64,000 nt of DNA from G963677445 sp963678275 (GCA_963678275.1 OY782765.1:6510001-6574000); one strand, 5' to 3'; shown: positions 19,435 through 29,005, counted from the first letter of the stretch. The notes: generated by a model not told the origin, from the letters alone. Program-made: numbers and translations.

Positions 19435-20190
19435 TCAGGCAGATTTAATAATATCAGTGAATGAATCTGCTTTAAGGCATGCGCCGCCAACAAGCGCGCC
19501 ATCAATATCAGGCTGGGAAAGCAGCTCTTTAGCGTTGGCCGGTTTAACACTGCCGCCATACTGGATTGTGAGATTATCGGCTGTTTCGGCGCTATAAAGT
19601 TCAGTAATAAGAGAACGGATAAAAGCGTGGACTTCCTGAGCCTGCCCGGGTGTGGCTGTTTTACCGGTTCCTATTGCCCATACAGGTTCATAAGCAACTA
19701 TAATATTTGCCAGTTCAGCTTCAGTTACACCCTTCAGGCCTCCCCGAATCTGTTTTTCGACAACATCTTTTGTTGTGCCGCTTTCTCTTTCTTCGAGAGT
19801 TTCGCCTATACAGAATATTGGATAAAGTCCGCTATCAAGCGCTTTTTTTACTTTTTTGTTAATCAGTTCATCCGGTTCATTAAATATTGTTCTTCTTTCG
19901 GAGTGACCAAGAATCACATATTCACACCCGACACTTTTAAGCATACCGGCTGAAATTTCACCTGTGAAGGCCCCGCTATCCTCAGAACACATATTCTGCG
20001 CGCCAAGTTTTACGGTTGAATTTTTCAGAAGTGTTCCCGCGCTTTCGAGTGAAGTGAAAGGGGGGCAAATTATCACACCAGTTTCGGTTTTCACATCCTG
20101 AAGCGATTTTAACAAGTCGGATATCAGGGCAACTGAACCGCCAAGATCGTTGTTCATCTTCCAGTTGCCTGCTACTACCATTTTACGCAT
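19435..20190 (-). CDS. tpiA: Triosephosphate isomerase
   Basis: 251 residues, the full family length. Interconverts dihydroxyacetone phosphate and glyceraldehyde 3-phosphate. Catalytic residues lie in the expected motifs: VAGNWKMN (Lys), ILGHSERR (His), and AYEPVWAIGTGKTATPGQA (Glu and the flexible loop 6), with the phosphate-binding QYGGSVKPANAKEL and DGALVGGACL near the end. It lies 48 bp downstream of the NifU-like gene and 4 bp upstream of the thioesterase. Confidence 0.96.
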   Translation of the reverse strand: MRKMVVAGNWKMNNDLGGSVALISDLLKSLQDVKTETGVIICPPFTSLESAGTLLKNSTVKLGAQNMCSEDSGAFTGEISAGMLKSVGCEYVILGHSERRTIFNEPDELINKKVKKALDSGLYPIFCIGETLEERESGTTKDVVEKQIRGGLKGVTEAELANIIVAYEPVWAIGTGKTATPGQAQEVHAFIRSLITELYSAETADNLTIQYGGSVKPANAKELLSQPDIDGALVGGACLKADSFTDIIKSA

Positions 20191-20238
20191 ATTTATTCCG
20201 TTTTAATTAATAAATTCACTTTAAATAAAAGGGAGATA

Positions 20239-20475
20239 TCAGGATACCGACTCAACCCTTTTAATTCCGGGCACTTCTTTCATAAGAGCCCTTTCAACTC
20301 CGGCGCGCAGGGTCATCTGCGACATCGGACAGCCTACACACGCTCCGGTCAAACGTACTTCAACTATACCTTCTTTCGATACATTTACAAGTTCCACATC
20401 GCCGCCGTCGGCCTGAAGATATGGGCGGATAGTCTGAAGAGCCGCGTCAACTTTACCGAACATTTCATTTTCCAT
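20239..20475 (-). CDS. NifU C-terminal-domain Fe-S scaffold protein
   Basis: 78 residues, a stand-alone Nfu domain. The CxxC that bridges a 4Fe-4S cluster is in LTGACVGCPMSQMTL, preceded by the characteristic LQADGGDVELV. It should act as an Fe-S scaffold or carrier in the cytoplasm. It is 23 bp downstream of the Mrp ATPase gene, a functionally coherent pair for cluster assembly and delivery. Confidence 0.92.
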   Translation of the reverse strand: MENEMFGKVDAALQTIRPYLQADGGDVELVNVSKEGIVEVRLTGACVGCPMSQMTLRAGVERALMKEVPGIKRVESVS

Positions 20476-20498
20476 TATTACTCCCGTTATTCATTTTA

Positions 20499-21590
20499 TT
20501 ACATTTCAATCTCAATATCATTCGATTTTGCTTCAAGGTTTTTTATACTTACCTGGGCCGCGAGGTTTCTCGCGATGCTGCGAATGATTTCAGAATATTC
20601 CGTATCAGGAAGATCATAAACAATAGGTTTACCTTTGTCGCCCCCTTCACAAATTCTCGGATCGATCGGAATGCCGCCAAGAAATGTGCTGTCGAGCTGG
20701 GTTGCCAGTTTTTCACCACCTCCGGCGCCAAATATTTCATAGCGGTTTTTGGTATCAGGAGCTATGAAGTAGCTCATATTTTCGACGATACCAAATACAG
20801 GAACATTAACTCTTGAAAACATTTTTAATCCTTTGCGCGCGTCAATAAGGCTGACTTCCTGGGGAGTTGTCACAATTACCGAGCCGGTAAGGGGGATTGT
20901 CTGAACAAGCGTCAACTGAATATCTCCGGTTCCGGGAGGGAGGTCGAAAAAGAGGTAGTCAAGTTCTCCCCATTCAACATCGGACATAAATTGTTTTACC
21001 GCTCCGCTCGCCATTGGACCGCGCCAGATGACAGGATTATCATCATCGATCATAAATCCCAGCGACATAAGTTTGATTCCATAGTTTTCGAGAGGAAGCA
21101 TTTTGTTTGTTACACCATCCTGGTAAATTTTCGGTTTCCCTTTCACTCCAAGCATAAGAGGAATACTCGGACCATAAATATCGGCGTCGATAAGACCGAC
21201 TTTAGCCCCTTCCTGTGCGAGGGCTACGGCAAGGTTCACAGCCACGGTGCTTTTACCTACGCCCCCTTTGCCTGAGGCGACAGCGATTGTATTTTTTACC
21301 CCGGGCATAATTGATTCCATACCGGAAACAGATTTACCCTGTACCCTTGCGGTCAGATTAACCTTTACATCCGCTTCGGGCGCGTCATTTTTTATTTCCT
21401 TTATACAGTCATCTTTTATTTTATCTTTCAGAGGACATGCCGGAGTGGTAAGTTCAACAGTCACTTCAACTGTATTTCCTTCAACTTTAACATCTTTGAT
21501 CATATTAAGTGTCACAAGGTCTTTGTGAAGATCGGGATCGTTAACCCTTTTTAATGAATTGTAAACATTTTCTTTTGTAATTTTACTCAT
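20499..21590 (-). CDS. Mrp/NBP35-family P-loop ATPase, Fe-S cluster carrier
   Basis: 363 residues. An N-terminal MIP18/DUF59 domain (about 1-90) is followed by a ParA/MinD-type ATPase with the deviant Walker A SGKGGVGKST (107-116), LIDADIYGPSIPLMLG, and YLFFDLPPGTGDIQLTL. The family CxxC usually found after 'ENMSYF' is absent here (IAPDTKNRYEIFG instead), as I recall for many Bacteroidota homologs. If real, cluster binding would need other ligands. First gene of the mrp-nfu-tpiA-thioesterase run. Confidence 0.92.
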   Translation of the reverse strand: MSKITKENVYNSLKRVNDPDLHKDLVTLNMIKDVKVEGNTVEVTVELTTPACPLKDKIKDDCIKEIKNDAPEADVKVNLTARVQGKSVSGMESIMPGVKNTIAVASGKGGVGKSTVAVNLAVALAQEGAKVGLIDADIYGPSIPLMLGVKGKPKIYQDGVTNKMLPLENYGIKLMSLGFMIDDDNPVIWRGPMASGAVKQFMSDVEWGELDYLFFDLPPGTGDIQLTLVQTIPLTGSVIVTTPQEVSLIDARKGLKMFSRVNVPVFGIVENMSYFIAPDTKNRYEIFGAGGGEKLATQLDSTFLGGIPIDPRICEGGDKGKPIVYDLPDTEYSEIIRSIARNLAAQVSIKNLEAKSNDIEIEM

Positions 21591-21802
21591 TTTAACATCC
21601 TTTCGTTTATTACATCATACAAATTTAAGAAATTATTTCTTTAAACTTTTTAAACGGGATCATGATTTTTAAATGTTTTATTTAGCTTTTGGGATGTGAT
21701 GCCGGAAGAGTAATTATTGGTATTTCCCCGCTTAGAACCAAAATGAATTTTTAGACAAATCATCTTTAACATAAACTGGTTTAGCCGGAAGTGGAAAGTA
21801 AG

Positions 21803-21837
21803 TTAATTGATAATTGATAATTGACAATTGATAATTA
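21803..21837. repeat. AATTGAT heptamer tandem array
   Basis: About five 7-bp units (AATTGAT with one AATTGAC variant). Confidence 0.85.
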
Positions 21838-22149
21838 AAAAATGATTCAGTTTTTTTTTATTAAAACATCCTGACCATCTTTCTTATCCTGGTAATCCTG
21901 TTTTTTCTGCGTCCAAGAGCAAAATTCGCGGGAAATAATGCCCCGGTAAAAAAAGGCAATAAAGTTCAAATTTTTGAGGGTTTGTCATTGCTGTTAAGGT
22001 TGAAAGATTAAAGAATAAGGGGCTTTGTTTTTTAAGAGAGAATTTAACGTATTAAAAAAAATCACCTTTTTACGAAAAATTTTTGAGCTCATGGAGTATT
22101 TATCAATTGTCTTTTGAATTGTTCATTGTACGTTATTAATAGTTAATTG

Positions 22150-22181
22150 AAATTTTGCCATTTTGCGTAGAATTTAATTTC
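22150..22181 (-). repeat. Dispersed repeat R1 (inverted copy)
   Basis: Minus-strand copy of the family with consensus TTAAATTCTRCGCAAAATGG followed by CAAAATT; here read as AATTTTGCCATTTTGCGTAG on the plus strand. Confidence 0.75.
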
Positions 22182-22303
22182 TGCCGGAGTTTTGTAGTTC
22201 ATTTTCTGAACAGTCTTTCAAAAATTCGTTTTTATGTAATGTTTTCACTATAATCAGGTTTTGAAAAATATCTATTTTACAGTAATAATTTTTACAGGCA
22301 TTG

Positions 22304-23515
22304 ATGAAACCGGCTTTTTATATACACCATACTGCTATCAAGGCAGGGGGCATTTTCACCTATTCGGTAGGTGTTCTGAAACTGCTTCTTGGTTCCGATG
22401 AAATAGAAAAACTCTACCTGGTTTATTCAGATGATCAGAAGGAATACCTCGAAACATTAGTTAATAATGAAAAAGTCATTCCGGTAAGGATAAACCGTTC
22501 ATCGAAAATTGTAAAAATCAGACTGATGTTATCATATCTTTTTTATGATTTATGGTTTAATTACAGTGGTTATCTGGAAAAGGGGGGGGATAAATTATCT
22601 TTCCTCAGGAAACTCGCCTCCTTACTTAATCCTTATAAAAAGGTTGAAAAAAGCGGAGCCGATCTCTTCCATGTCCCGATGCAGTATTCACCGGTCTATG
22701 ACTTCGGTCTCCCTGTAATTATTACTATGCATGATGTTCAGGAGCTGCACTTTCCGCAATTTTTTGATTCTAAGGAGAGAATGCACAGGGCGATAAATGT
22801 AAAAAAGGCAATTGACCGGGCGGATCATATTTTTGTTTCTTTCGATCATGTAAAAAAAGATATTCGCAAATTTTTTGAAACGGATGATAACAGGGTGACG
22901 GTCGCGCCCCCACCGATAGGTGAAAACTGGTTCAGTGAAAATGAATTTACTTCCGCCCCCGAACTCAGGGACAAATATGGCATAAAAGGAAAGTTTCTTC
23001 TTTATCCCGCTGCTACATGGCCGCACAAAAATCATAAGTCGCTGATTGAGGCTTTTTCAAAAATTGATAACATGGAACTGCAGCTTGTTTGCACAGGCAA
23101 TAAGACAGATTATCACAGGGAATTAATCAATTTCGCCATGGAGAAAGGTTCAGGGGAGAGATTGATTTTTGCAGGTATGGTTCCGGAAAAAGATCTTATA
23201 GGGTTGTATAAATCGGCTGCGCTTGTGGTAATTCCCACATTATATGAAGCGGGAAGCGGGCCATTATATGAGGCTTTCAGATATGGAGCGCCGGTAATCT
23301 GCTCAAATGTCACTTCACTGCCTGATACTGTCGGCGATGCGCGATTTATGTTTGATCCTCTGGATATTGCTGAGATAAAAGAAAAAATTGTTGCCGGTTT
23401 GACCGATGAAGAATTTAGAAAAGAAAATCTTGAAAATTCGGAAAAAAGGCTGAAATATTTCAAGGAATTAAATTATATATCCAATTTCCTTGAAGGTTAT
23501 CAGAAAGCAAAATAA
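22304..23515 (+). CDS. Glycosyltransferase family 4 protein
   Basis: 403 residues from the ATG at 22304 (a TTG sits directly before it). GT-B fold: the N-terminal domain has AGGIFTYSVGVLKLL, then TMHDVQELHFPQFFD. The C-terminal nucleotide-sugar domain has YPAATWPHKNHKSLIEAF, LIFAGMVPEKDLIGLYKSA and the E-x7-E-type motif in PTLYEAGSGPLYEAFRYG. Predicted cytoplasmic or membrane-associated retaining glycosyltransferase for a surface polysaccharide or glycolipid. It stands alone between two repeat-filled gaps, so acceptor and sugar cannot be inferred. Confidence 0.9.
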   Translation: MKPAFYIHHTAIKAGGIFTYSVGVLKLLLGSDEIEKLYLVYSDDQKEYLETLVNNEKVIPVRINRSSKIVKIRLMLSYLFYDLWFNYSGYLEKGGDKLSFLRKLASLLNPYKKVEKSGADLFHVPMQYSPVYDFGLPVIITMHDVQELHFPQFFDSKERMHRAINVKKAIDRADHIFVSFDHVKKDIRKFFETDDNRVTVAPPPIGENWFSENEFTSAPELRDKYGIKGKFLLYPAATWPHKNHKSLIEAFSKIDNMELQLVCTGNKTDYHRELINFAMEKGSGERLIFAGMVPEKDLIGLYKSAALVVIPTLYEAGSGPLYEAFRYGAPVICSNVTSLPDTVGDARFMFDPLDIAEIKEKIVAGLTDEEFRKENLENSEKRLKYFKELNYISNFLEGYQKAK

Positions 23516-23688
23516 TGGGGATGGCAATTATCTAAGAGTCTAATTTTTCCCCAGGCAAAGCTGAGGAAAATCCCCCTAATGGGGTTAAACCTAATAGCCA
23601 CGGGGTGTTCACGCAGGGAATTCCCCGTGGGGGCGGTTAGTACAATATTAAAATTCCGGCTCAACCGGTTTATGAATTTTGAATCGCG

Positions 23689-23788
23689 GCCTGATTATCG
23701 GCAACATGTTATTAGCGGGCTTTTTGACAAATTTTGCTCCCCGGATTATCCTCAACATGTTGGCGTTAGCGTGGTGATAAGAGCCTAA
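23689..23788 (+). repeat. Dispersed repeat R3, copy 1
   Basis: About 100 bp, nearly identical to 52612-52713 in the same orientation. It starts GCCTGATTATCGGCAACATG and ends GTGGTGATAAGAGCCTAA. It contains an inverted pair (GGCAACATGTT and AACATGTTGGC). Confidence 0.85.
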
Positions 23789-23834
23789 GCTGGCAAAGCC
23801 GGAACCAAAAAGAAATTCAGAAAAAAAACGTTCT

Positions 23835-23894
23835 CGTAATCGTTCTCGGCTTTATGTTTCTCTGTCGAATTTTTCGAGTACGATAACGAGTGCC
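23835..23894. repeat. Long inverted repeat of CTCGTAATCG type, copy 1
   Basis: CTCGTAATCGTTCTCG faces CGAGTACGATAACGAG, pairing 14 of 16 bases around a 28-bp loop. A related perfect version lies at 59646-59721. Confidence 0.7.
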
Positions 23895-23906
23895 TGTCCT
23901 ATGAGT

Positions 23907-23946
23907 ATTCCGTAAGGAGTGAAATTCTACGCAAAATGGCAAAATA
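23907..23946 (+). repeat. Dispersed repeat R1
   Basis: ATTCCGTAAGGAGTGAAATT followed by CTACGCAAAATGGCAAAAT, a member of the R1 family. Confidence 0.8.
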
Positions 23947-23962
23947 TTCGGCGACTATTTAG

Positions 23963-24120
23963 ATTGTAGTTTTTCTTAGCTAAACTCTGCTGATCCCCCC
24001 TGCAGGGATCTTACTGTATTTTTTTGTTCTTAACGACCCGGGAGGGACGTTCCGCAATAATGCTGTTGCTCCAAAGCAGATTCGATTCAAAAAAATATTC
24101 CCGGGAAAGCTAATTCGTAA
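23963..24120 (+). repeat. Dispersed repeat R2, copy 1
   Basis: About 158 bp, roughly 90% identical by eye to 47308-47462. It starts ATTGTAGTTTTTCTTAGC and includes GGGACGTTCCGCAATAATGC. A shorter degenerate relative lies at 52160-52232. Confidence 0.85.
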
Positions 24121-24211
24121 TTCGTCATTTTTATCCGTCGCGGAGGAGGTAATTCCTCATTATTTCCGGCTTGCCAGATTACGGGAATAAAAATAATCAG
24201 CAGGAATTAAT

Positions 24212-24256
24212 AAAAAAAGAGGAAAATCATTTCCATAATATGAAAATGTTTTCCTC
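24212..24256 (-). terminator. Intrinsic terminator of pfkA
   Basis: On the minus strand GAGGAAAACATTT...AAATGATTTTCCTC forms a long stem (24219-24256), followed by seven T residues (24212-24218). It lies 41 bp past the pfkA stop. Confidence 0.75.
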
Positions 24257-24296
24257 TAATGTGAAATTTAGAAATATATATTCCGACTCTTAAATA

Positions 24297-25403
24297 TCAG
24301 AGTTCATTTGTGCCAAAAGTAACGCCAACTGCCTGACATGCCTTTACAGCCTGATGTTCTGGAGTTACCAGTTTCTGTTTGGCTATAGCGTCTTCAATTT
24401 TTACACTGGTAATAAGGCTTCCTTTTTTGGATACCATTTCACCAAATTGTTTATTGATTGCCATTTCAACCGCGTAAGTTCCAAATTTGGTTGAAAGAAT
24501 TCTGTCGTATGGTGTTGGGCTTCCGCCGCGCTGTAAATGTCCGAGAACCGTAACCCTTGTTTCGAGGTTTGTATTTTCAGTGATATTTTTGGCAACGAGT
24601 TCACCTACACCGCCAAGCTGAACCGGATCAGTTCTTTTAATATCAGTGTCTTTCACTACCATTTCACCATCACGAGGTTTTGCCCCTTCTGCAACGCAGA
24701 CAATGCTGAATCTTTTCCCGCGAAGATGTCGCTGGAGCACCTTATTATAGATAGCGTCCCATTCAAAAGGAAACTCAGGCAGAAGGATAATATCGGCGCC
24801 GCCAGCCATTCCGCCATGAAGAGCGATCCAGCCGGCATAACGTCCCATAACTTCAATAACCATCACACGGTGATGTGAAGAAGCGGTGGTATGCAGTCGG
24901 TCAAGAGCTTCCGACACAACAAAAACTGCCGAGTCATGCCCGAAAGTCTGGTCAGTTGCTTCGAGGTCATTATCGATTGTTTTGGGCACACCGACAATGT
25001 TCATTCCCATTTCGCTCAGTTTTCTGGAGATATGCATTGTGCCGTCACCGCCAATAGCGATAAGGCAGTCAAGTCCCCATCCTTTGTAATGTTTCAGCAC
25101 ATCTTCCGATCTGTCGAGAATCTGAATTTCTTTCCCAATCTCAGTAGGGAAGTGAAACGGGTCGCCTTTATTTGATGATCCAAGAATAGTGCCGCCTGTG
25201 GCGAGAATTCCTGAAACATCTTTGTTGGTTAACTCGGTTGCTTTTCCGCTGACCATGCCTTCAAATCCGTCGACTATACCTAAAACTTCAAGGCCGTAAT
25301 CATGGGCAGGTTTTGTAACACCGCGGATTACAGCATTAAGTCCGGGGCAATCGCCACCGCTGGTAAGTATTCCTATTCTTTTTACTCTGTCTTTGGAAGT
25401 CAT
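24297..25403 (-). CDS. pfkA: 6-Phosphofructokinase
   Basis: 368 residues. Phosphorylates fructose 6-phosphate in glycolysis. Motifs: GILTSGGDCPGLNAVIRG, AIGGDGTM, VPKTIDNDLEATDQTFG (catalytic Asp) and VIEVMGRYAGW. The residue pair used to predict the phosphoryl donor is Gly in GGDG and Lys in PKTIDND. From family knowledge that combination fits group III ATP-dependent enzymes of the Streptomyces type, whereas PPi enzymes carry Asp at the first site. It lies 33 bp downstream of rnhC on the same strand and ends in a strong terminator. Confidence 0.92.
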   Translation of the reverse strand: MTSKDRVKRIGILTSGGDCPGLNAVIRGVTKPAHDYGLEVLGIVDGFEGMVSGKATELTNKDVSGILATGGTILGSSNKGDPFHFPTEIGKEIQILDRSEDVLKHYKGWGLDCLIAIGGDGTMHISRKLSEMGMNIVGVPKTIDNDLEATDQTFGHDSAVFVVSEALDRLHTTASSHHRVMVIEVMGRYAGWIALHGGMAGGADIILLPEFPFEWDAIYNKVLQRHLRGKRFSIVCVAEGAKPRDGEMVVKDTDIKRTDPVQLGGVGELVAKNITENTNLETRVTVLGHLQRGGSPTPYDRILSTKFGTYAVEMAINKQFGEMVSKKGSLITSVKIEDAIAKQKLVTPEHQAVKACQAVGVTFGTNEL

Positions 25404-25436
25404 AATACTCCAGATTTATTTTCGATAATATTTTTT

Positions 25437-26345
25437 TCAAAATCTTTTAATCTTAAGGTAATTCTTAAAGTGTGTCTTGCATATTTCGGGTAAAAAATTC
25501 TTTCCCCTTGTTCTTAAAATTTCCGAGGCAAGTTTATCCACATTCGAACCGGCTCCTTTCGCGACATTCACACCTGAAGCGTTCATGGTATCAAACCAGC
25601 CGTTCATAGCTGATCGGGCCAGTATTGAAGCCGCCGCTACAGCAATATATCTTTCTCCTTTTTCAATATAACGGAATTTAAGATTTTCAGCAATACTTTC
25701 TTTTTCAACAGATAACCCGGTTTTGGAGAATTTGTCAATAATTATTTCTGTACATAACTTTTGGGGCAGTAAATTTTTTATTGTTTCCGAGTGCAGTTGA
25801 TCAAGTAACAAATTAAGATTACCCAACGAACTATATTTTCGGTTATATTCAGCCGGAACAAGCATACTTATATAAAATTTACCGGCACAAATATCCATAA
25901 TTTTTGTTGAAATTTCATCAATTTTATTGTCACTAAGTTTTTTACTGTCTTTTACACCAGACTTTAACAGCAGTATTGCAGATTCCGGATTAACACAAAC
26001 GGCGGCAGTGACAAGCGGACCAAAAAAATCTCCTTTACCAGTTTCATCACAACCGATATAGTTATCAGGCTCTTTGATTAATTCACCTGGCGATTTAATT
26101 ATTGTAGTGACATTGATCAATGAATCAATATCTTTATAAAGGGGAGTGACGTTATTTCCCTGTATAACAGTTTTTACCCCTTTTTTACCAAAATATACCA
26201 GTATCTTTACCCTTTCATCATAAGATGTCGCGGTAATCTCAAAATTATACTGCTTTTGAGCCGGGGATGAAAAAGATATCTCATTTTCTTTTAGTTTTTC
26301 GGTGATTTCAGCCAGTTTTTTTTCTGCTTCTTGCCTGATACTCAT
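25437..26345 (-). CDS. rnhC: Ribonuclease HIII
   Basis: 302 residues. Cleaves RNA in RNA-DNA hybrids. The N-terminal TBP-like domain (about 1-85) distinguishes HIII from HII. The catalytic domain has YIGCDETGKGDFFGPLVTAA (Asp-Glu of the active site), GVKDSKKLSD, and IIIDKFSK, with a later AAASILARSAM helix. Probably cotranscribed with pfkA. Confidence 0.92.
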   Translation of the reverse strand: MSIRQEAEKKLAEITEKLKENEISFSSPAQKQYNFEITATSYDERVKILVYFGKKGVKTVIQGNNVTPLYKDIDSLINVTTIIKSPGELIKEPDNYIGCDETGKGDFFGPLVTAAVCVNPESAILLLKSGVKDSKKLSDNKIDEISTKIMDICAGKFYISMLVPAEYNRKYSSLGNLNLLLDQLHSETIKNLLPQKLCTEIIIDKFSKTGLSVEKESIAENLKFRYIEKGERYIAVAAASILARSAMNGWFDTMNASGVNVAKGAGSNVDKLASEILRTRGKNFLPEICKTHFKNYLKIKRF

Positions 26346-26618
26346 AGTTCACTTAATAAGTTTAAATACTATTATCGGTTTTAAAAAAGGGAAGTTAAAC
26401 AAATTCATAAAAATGCTATACTCAACCAGAACTAATAACAATAATTGTGCCGGAAGATAAATGATTGAAATTCCAGTTCTTTAACATAAATAAGTTAAAA
26501 AAAGGTAATGATATTCCGATTATATTACTGATATTGATAATATTCTTATTTATATTAGGAAAAGTTTAGAGAGTATTAAAACAAGGATTTATAATCATCT
26601 GCATGGAGCTTTAGCCTC

Positions 26619-28832
26619 TTGTATACAAAATTTTATTGGTTATTATTTGGTTTATTATTTTCTGTCTTTATTTTTACGGCTAAAGAAACAGCATTATTTG
26701 GCCAGTCGCTGGAAAATAAAGAGGACAGGGAAAAATCAATAAGACTGGTTGAGGAAGCGGAAGATTATATAACCGGTAATCTGGAAAATGTGAGAATAAT
26801 AGGGGGGCGGGCTCTCGAACTGGCGGAAAGGGCAGAGTATCCGGCAGGTATCGCTCGTTCATGTAACCTCCTCGCAAGATATTATTTCACTAAAAATATC
26901 AGAAAGGAATGTCTTCGGTACGCGCGCAGATCACTTGAAATTTCAGACCGAATGGGTGATTCACTTACAACCGCGTTGAACCTTTTTTTAATTGGGAAAT
27001 GCCTTCTGAATGATAATTACCGGGGCGCTCTCGATACTCTGTTTATCGTGAAATATTCCTTTAAAGATAAATTACAGCCTTTTGATCAGGCCGATCTGGA
27101 CAGCAGGATTGCCCTGGGTTATCTTAATCTGAGTATGTATGACAGTTCACTGGCATATAACGAGATAGCGTTGTCTGAATCAGAAAGCCGCAATTTTAAA
27201 GAAATCAGCGGAAGGGTTCTTAATACGATAGGTGTAACCTATTGGAAATGGTCGAAATATGATAAAGCTCTTGAGTATTATATCGGGTCATTAAAAATCA
27301 AGGAGGCTGTCGGAGATAATTCGGGAGCGGCCCTTGCCCTTGCCAATATTGGTAAAGTTTATGAGAAGTGGTCCAGATATAATATGGCATTAAAATATTA
27401 CCTGGACGCTTATAGAATGGCCAAAGAATCGGAACAGGCGAGTTCAATTGCATATTCGCTGCATAATCTCGGCAATCTTTATTATGAAACCGTTTCCTTT
27501 GATTCGGCTAAATATTATTATAACCTTTCAATGCAGGAATATAATAGTTTTGATCCCGAGGTTGGCATTATGCTGAATGTAATGAAGCTTGGGGAGATAG
27601 AGTTTATCGAGGGAAACTACGAAAAGGCTCTTGAGTATTTGGAAAAGGCGCTGGATTCTGCTGAAAAGACCGATAACAAAGAGCGTCGCGCGGAGCTGAA
27701 TTTAAAGATCGGGCAGACGATGTTTAAAAAAGGAAGGATTATCGCTGCACGGAGATATGCTGAAGAATCAATGCGGATAGCCGGTGAAATAGGGCTGACC
27801 CGGCATGAGCTTGAGGCTGATAAACTACTTTCACAAATATTTGAGTCAGATAATCCCTCAAAAGCTCTTTTTTACTATAAACGGTATTCGGAATTGAAAG
27901 ACTCAATTTTCAGCAAAGAAAGAAGCAGGCAAATAGCCGAGCTTAACAGACGTTTTGACGCCGACAGGAGATCAAGGGAAAATCAGCTTTTAAGAAAGGA
28001 AAATGAAATCTCTTCCCTCAGGCATCAGAAAGAAAAGAATATTAGAATATTACTTCTTATTATTCTTTTTTCCTCGGTCGGGTTGGTTTTTGTCCTGATC
28101 AGATCAAACCTGGCAAAGGAAAAACTTAATCAAAAGCTCAGGTCGATTAACAATACAAAAGATAAACTTTTTTCAATTGTGTCGCATGATTTAAGGAACC
28201 CGGTGCACTCAATACTGAGTTACGCGGACCTTCTTTTATTAAACTATAAAAACCTCAGCGAAAAGGACACTGAAGAATCACTGCAGTCAATAAAAAGATC
28301 AGCATCTTCGGTTCACGGGCTGCTTGAAAATCTGCTTACATGGGCTCGTTCGCAAAGAGAAATGATTAAGGTGGAAAGAATAGTGTTTAACCTGAGGGAA
28401 TGCATCTCAGATGTAGTAAAGCAATATGGCCCTAACGCGACTAAAAAAAATATATCCATTACAATAGATATTCCGGAGGATATTTCAGTTTTCGCGGATA
28501 AAAGCATTGCGGGCATTGTCGCGGGCAATTTATTGAATAACGCGATTAAGTTTACAAAAAACTGGGGCAAAATATTTATTTCTGCCGAACAGGTTGACAA
28601 AATGATTAAAATAGCAATCAGAGATAATGGTATCGGGATTCCAAAGGAAGAACTCACGGGCATTTTTGAGCCTGAATCAGGTTCCCGCCCCGGAACAAAT
28701 GATGAAAGAGGAACAGGACTCGGTCTTATTGTCTGTAAAGAACTGGCCGAAAAAAATAACGGGCGGATAGAGATTGAAAGTGAAGAGGGAAAGGGAACCA
28801 CGGTTTATTGTTTTGTTCCCTCATCTGTATGA
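26619..28832 (+). CDS. TPR-repeat sensor histidine kinase
   Basis: 737 residues from a TTG start; GGAG lies 11 nt upstream and no ATG is near. A signal-anchor-like N-terminus is followed by about eight tetratricopeptide repeats (about 40-430, e.g. ALEYYIGSLKIKEAVGDNSG, ALKYYLDAYRMAKESEQASS). A coiled-coil stretch and a transmembrane helix (about 475-493) come next, then HisKA (SIVSHDLRNPVHSILSY, His523) and HATPase (RDNGIGIPKEELTGIFEP, GTGLGLIVCKELAEKN). This periplasmic-TPR hybrid architecture is common in Bacteroidota. No response regulator is adjacent. Confidence 0.9.
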   Translation: MYTKFYWLLFGLLFSVFIFTAKETALFGQSLENKEDREKSIRLVEEAEDYITGNLENVRIIGGRALELAERAEYPAGIARSCNLLARYYFTKNIRKECLRYARRSLEISDRMGDSLTTALNLFLIGKCLLNDNYRGALDTLFIVKYSFKDKLQPFDQADLDSRIALGYLNLSMYDSSLAYNEIALSESESRNFKEISGRVLNTIGVTYWKWSKYDKALEYYIGSLKIKEAVGDNSGAALALANIGKVYEKWSRYNMALKYYLDAYRMAKESEQASSIAYSLHNLGNLYYETVSFDSAKYYYNLSMQEYNSFDPEVGIMLNVMKLGEIEFIEGNYEKALEYLEKALDSAEKTDNKERRAELNLKIGQTMFKKGRIIAARRYAEESMRIAGEIGLTRHELEADKLLSQIFESDNPSKALFYYKRYSELKDSIFSKERSRQIAELNRRFDADRRSRENQLLRKENEISSLRHQKEKNIRILLLIILFSSVGLVFVLIRSNLAKEKLNQKLRSINNTKDKLFSIVSHDLRNPVHSILSYADLLLLNYKNLSEKDTEESLQSIKRSASSVHGLLENLLTWARSQREMIKVERIVFNLRECISDVVKQYGPNATKKNISITIDIPEDISVFADKSIAGIVAGNLLNNAIKFTKNWGKIFISAEQVDKMIKIAIRDNGIGIPKEELTGIFEPESGSRPGTNDERGTGLGLIVCKELAEKNNGRIEIESEEGKGTTVYCFVPSSV

Positions 28833-29005
28833 ACCGGTTTACAAATGGTATAAATAAATTTTAGCAGTCTGCCGAACTTTAGATAAGGAATTATCTTTAA
28901 TAATCAGAATTTTTCTTCTTCTCCACCCTTTAATTTTATAAGATGTGAAAGAGCTTTTCTAAATCTGTAAAGATTGTCGCTGTCTTTGGTATAAATGTTT
29001 CGTAA

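Larger units (their letters stand above)
21591..22300. other. Intergenic region with heptamer array and dispersed repeats
   Basis: No convincing gene. It contains an AATTGAT heptamer array (21803-21837) and an inverted copy of the dispersed 'CGCAAAATGGCAAAATT' repeat (22150-22181). A promoter for the minus-strand mrp operon and one for the plus-strand glycosyltransferase are expected here but no clear match was found. Confidence 0.6.
23516..24211. other. Intergenic repeat mosaic
   Basis: No gene supported. In order: a fold-back-rich stretch (23540-23632, CCACGGGG pairing with CCCCGTGG), a ~100-bp repeat also found at 52.6 kb, a long inverted repeat of CTCGTAATCG type, an R1 copy, and a ~155-bp repeat also found at 47.3 kb. 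Confidence 0.75.

Noticed and set aside
19431..19559. Longer N-terminus for the hotdog thioesterase
   Set aside because: It would overlap tpiA in the same strand but another frame, contains no domain and no ribosome site; the ATG at 19430 directly precedes the conserved fold.
23579..23788. 69-codon open frame
   Set aside because: Runs through hairpins and repeat R3; no homology-like features.
28313..28801. 162-codon minus-strand frame
   Set aside because: Antisense to the histidine kinase catalytic domain; no ribosome site or domain.
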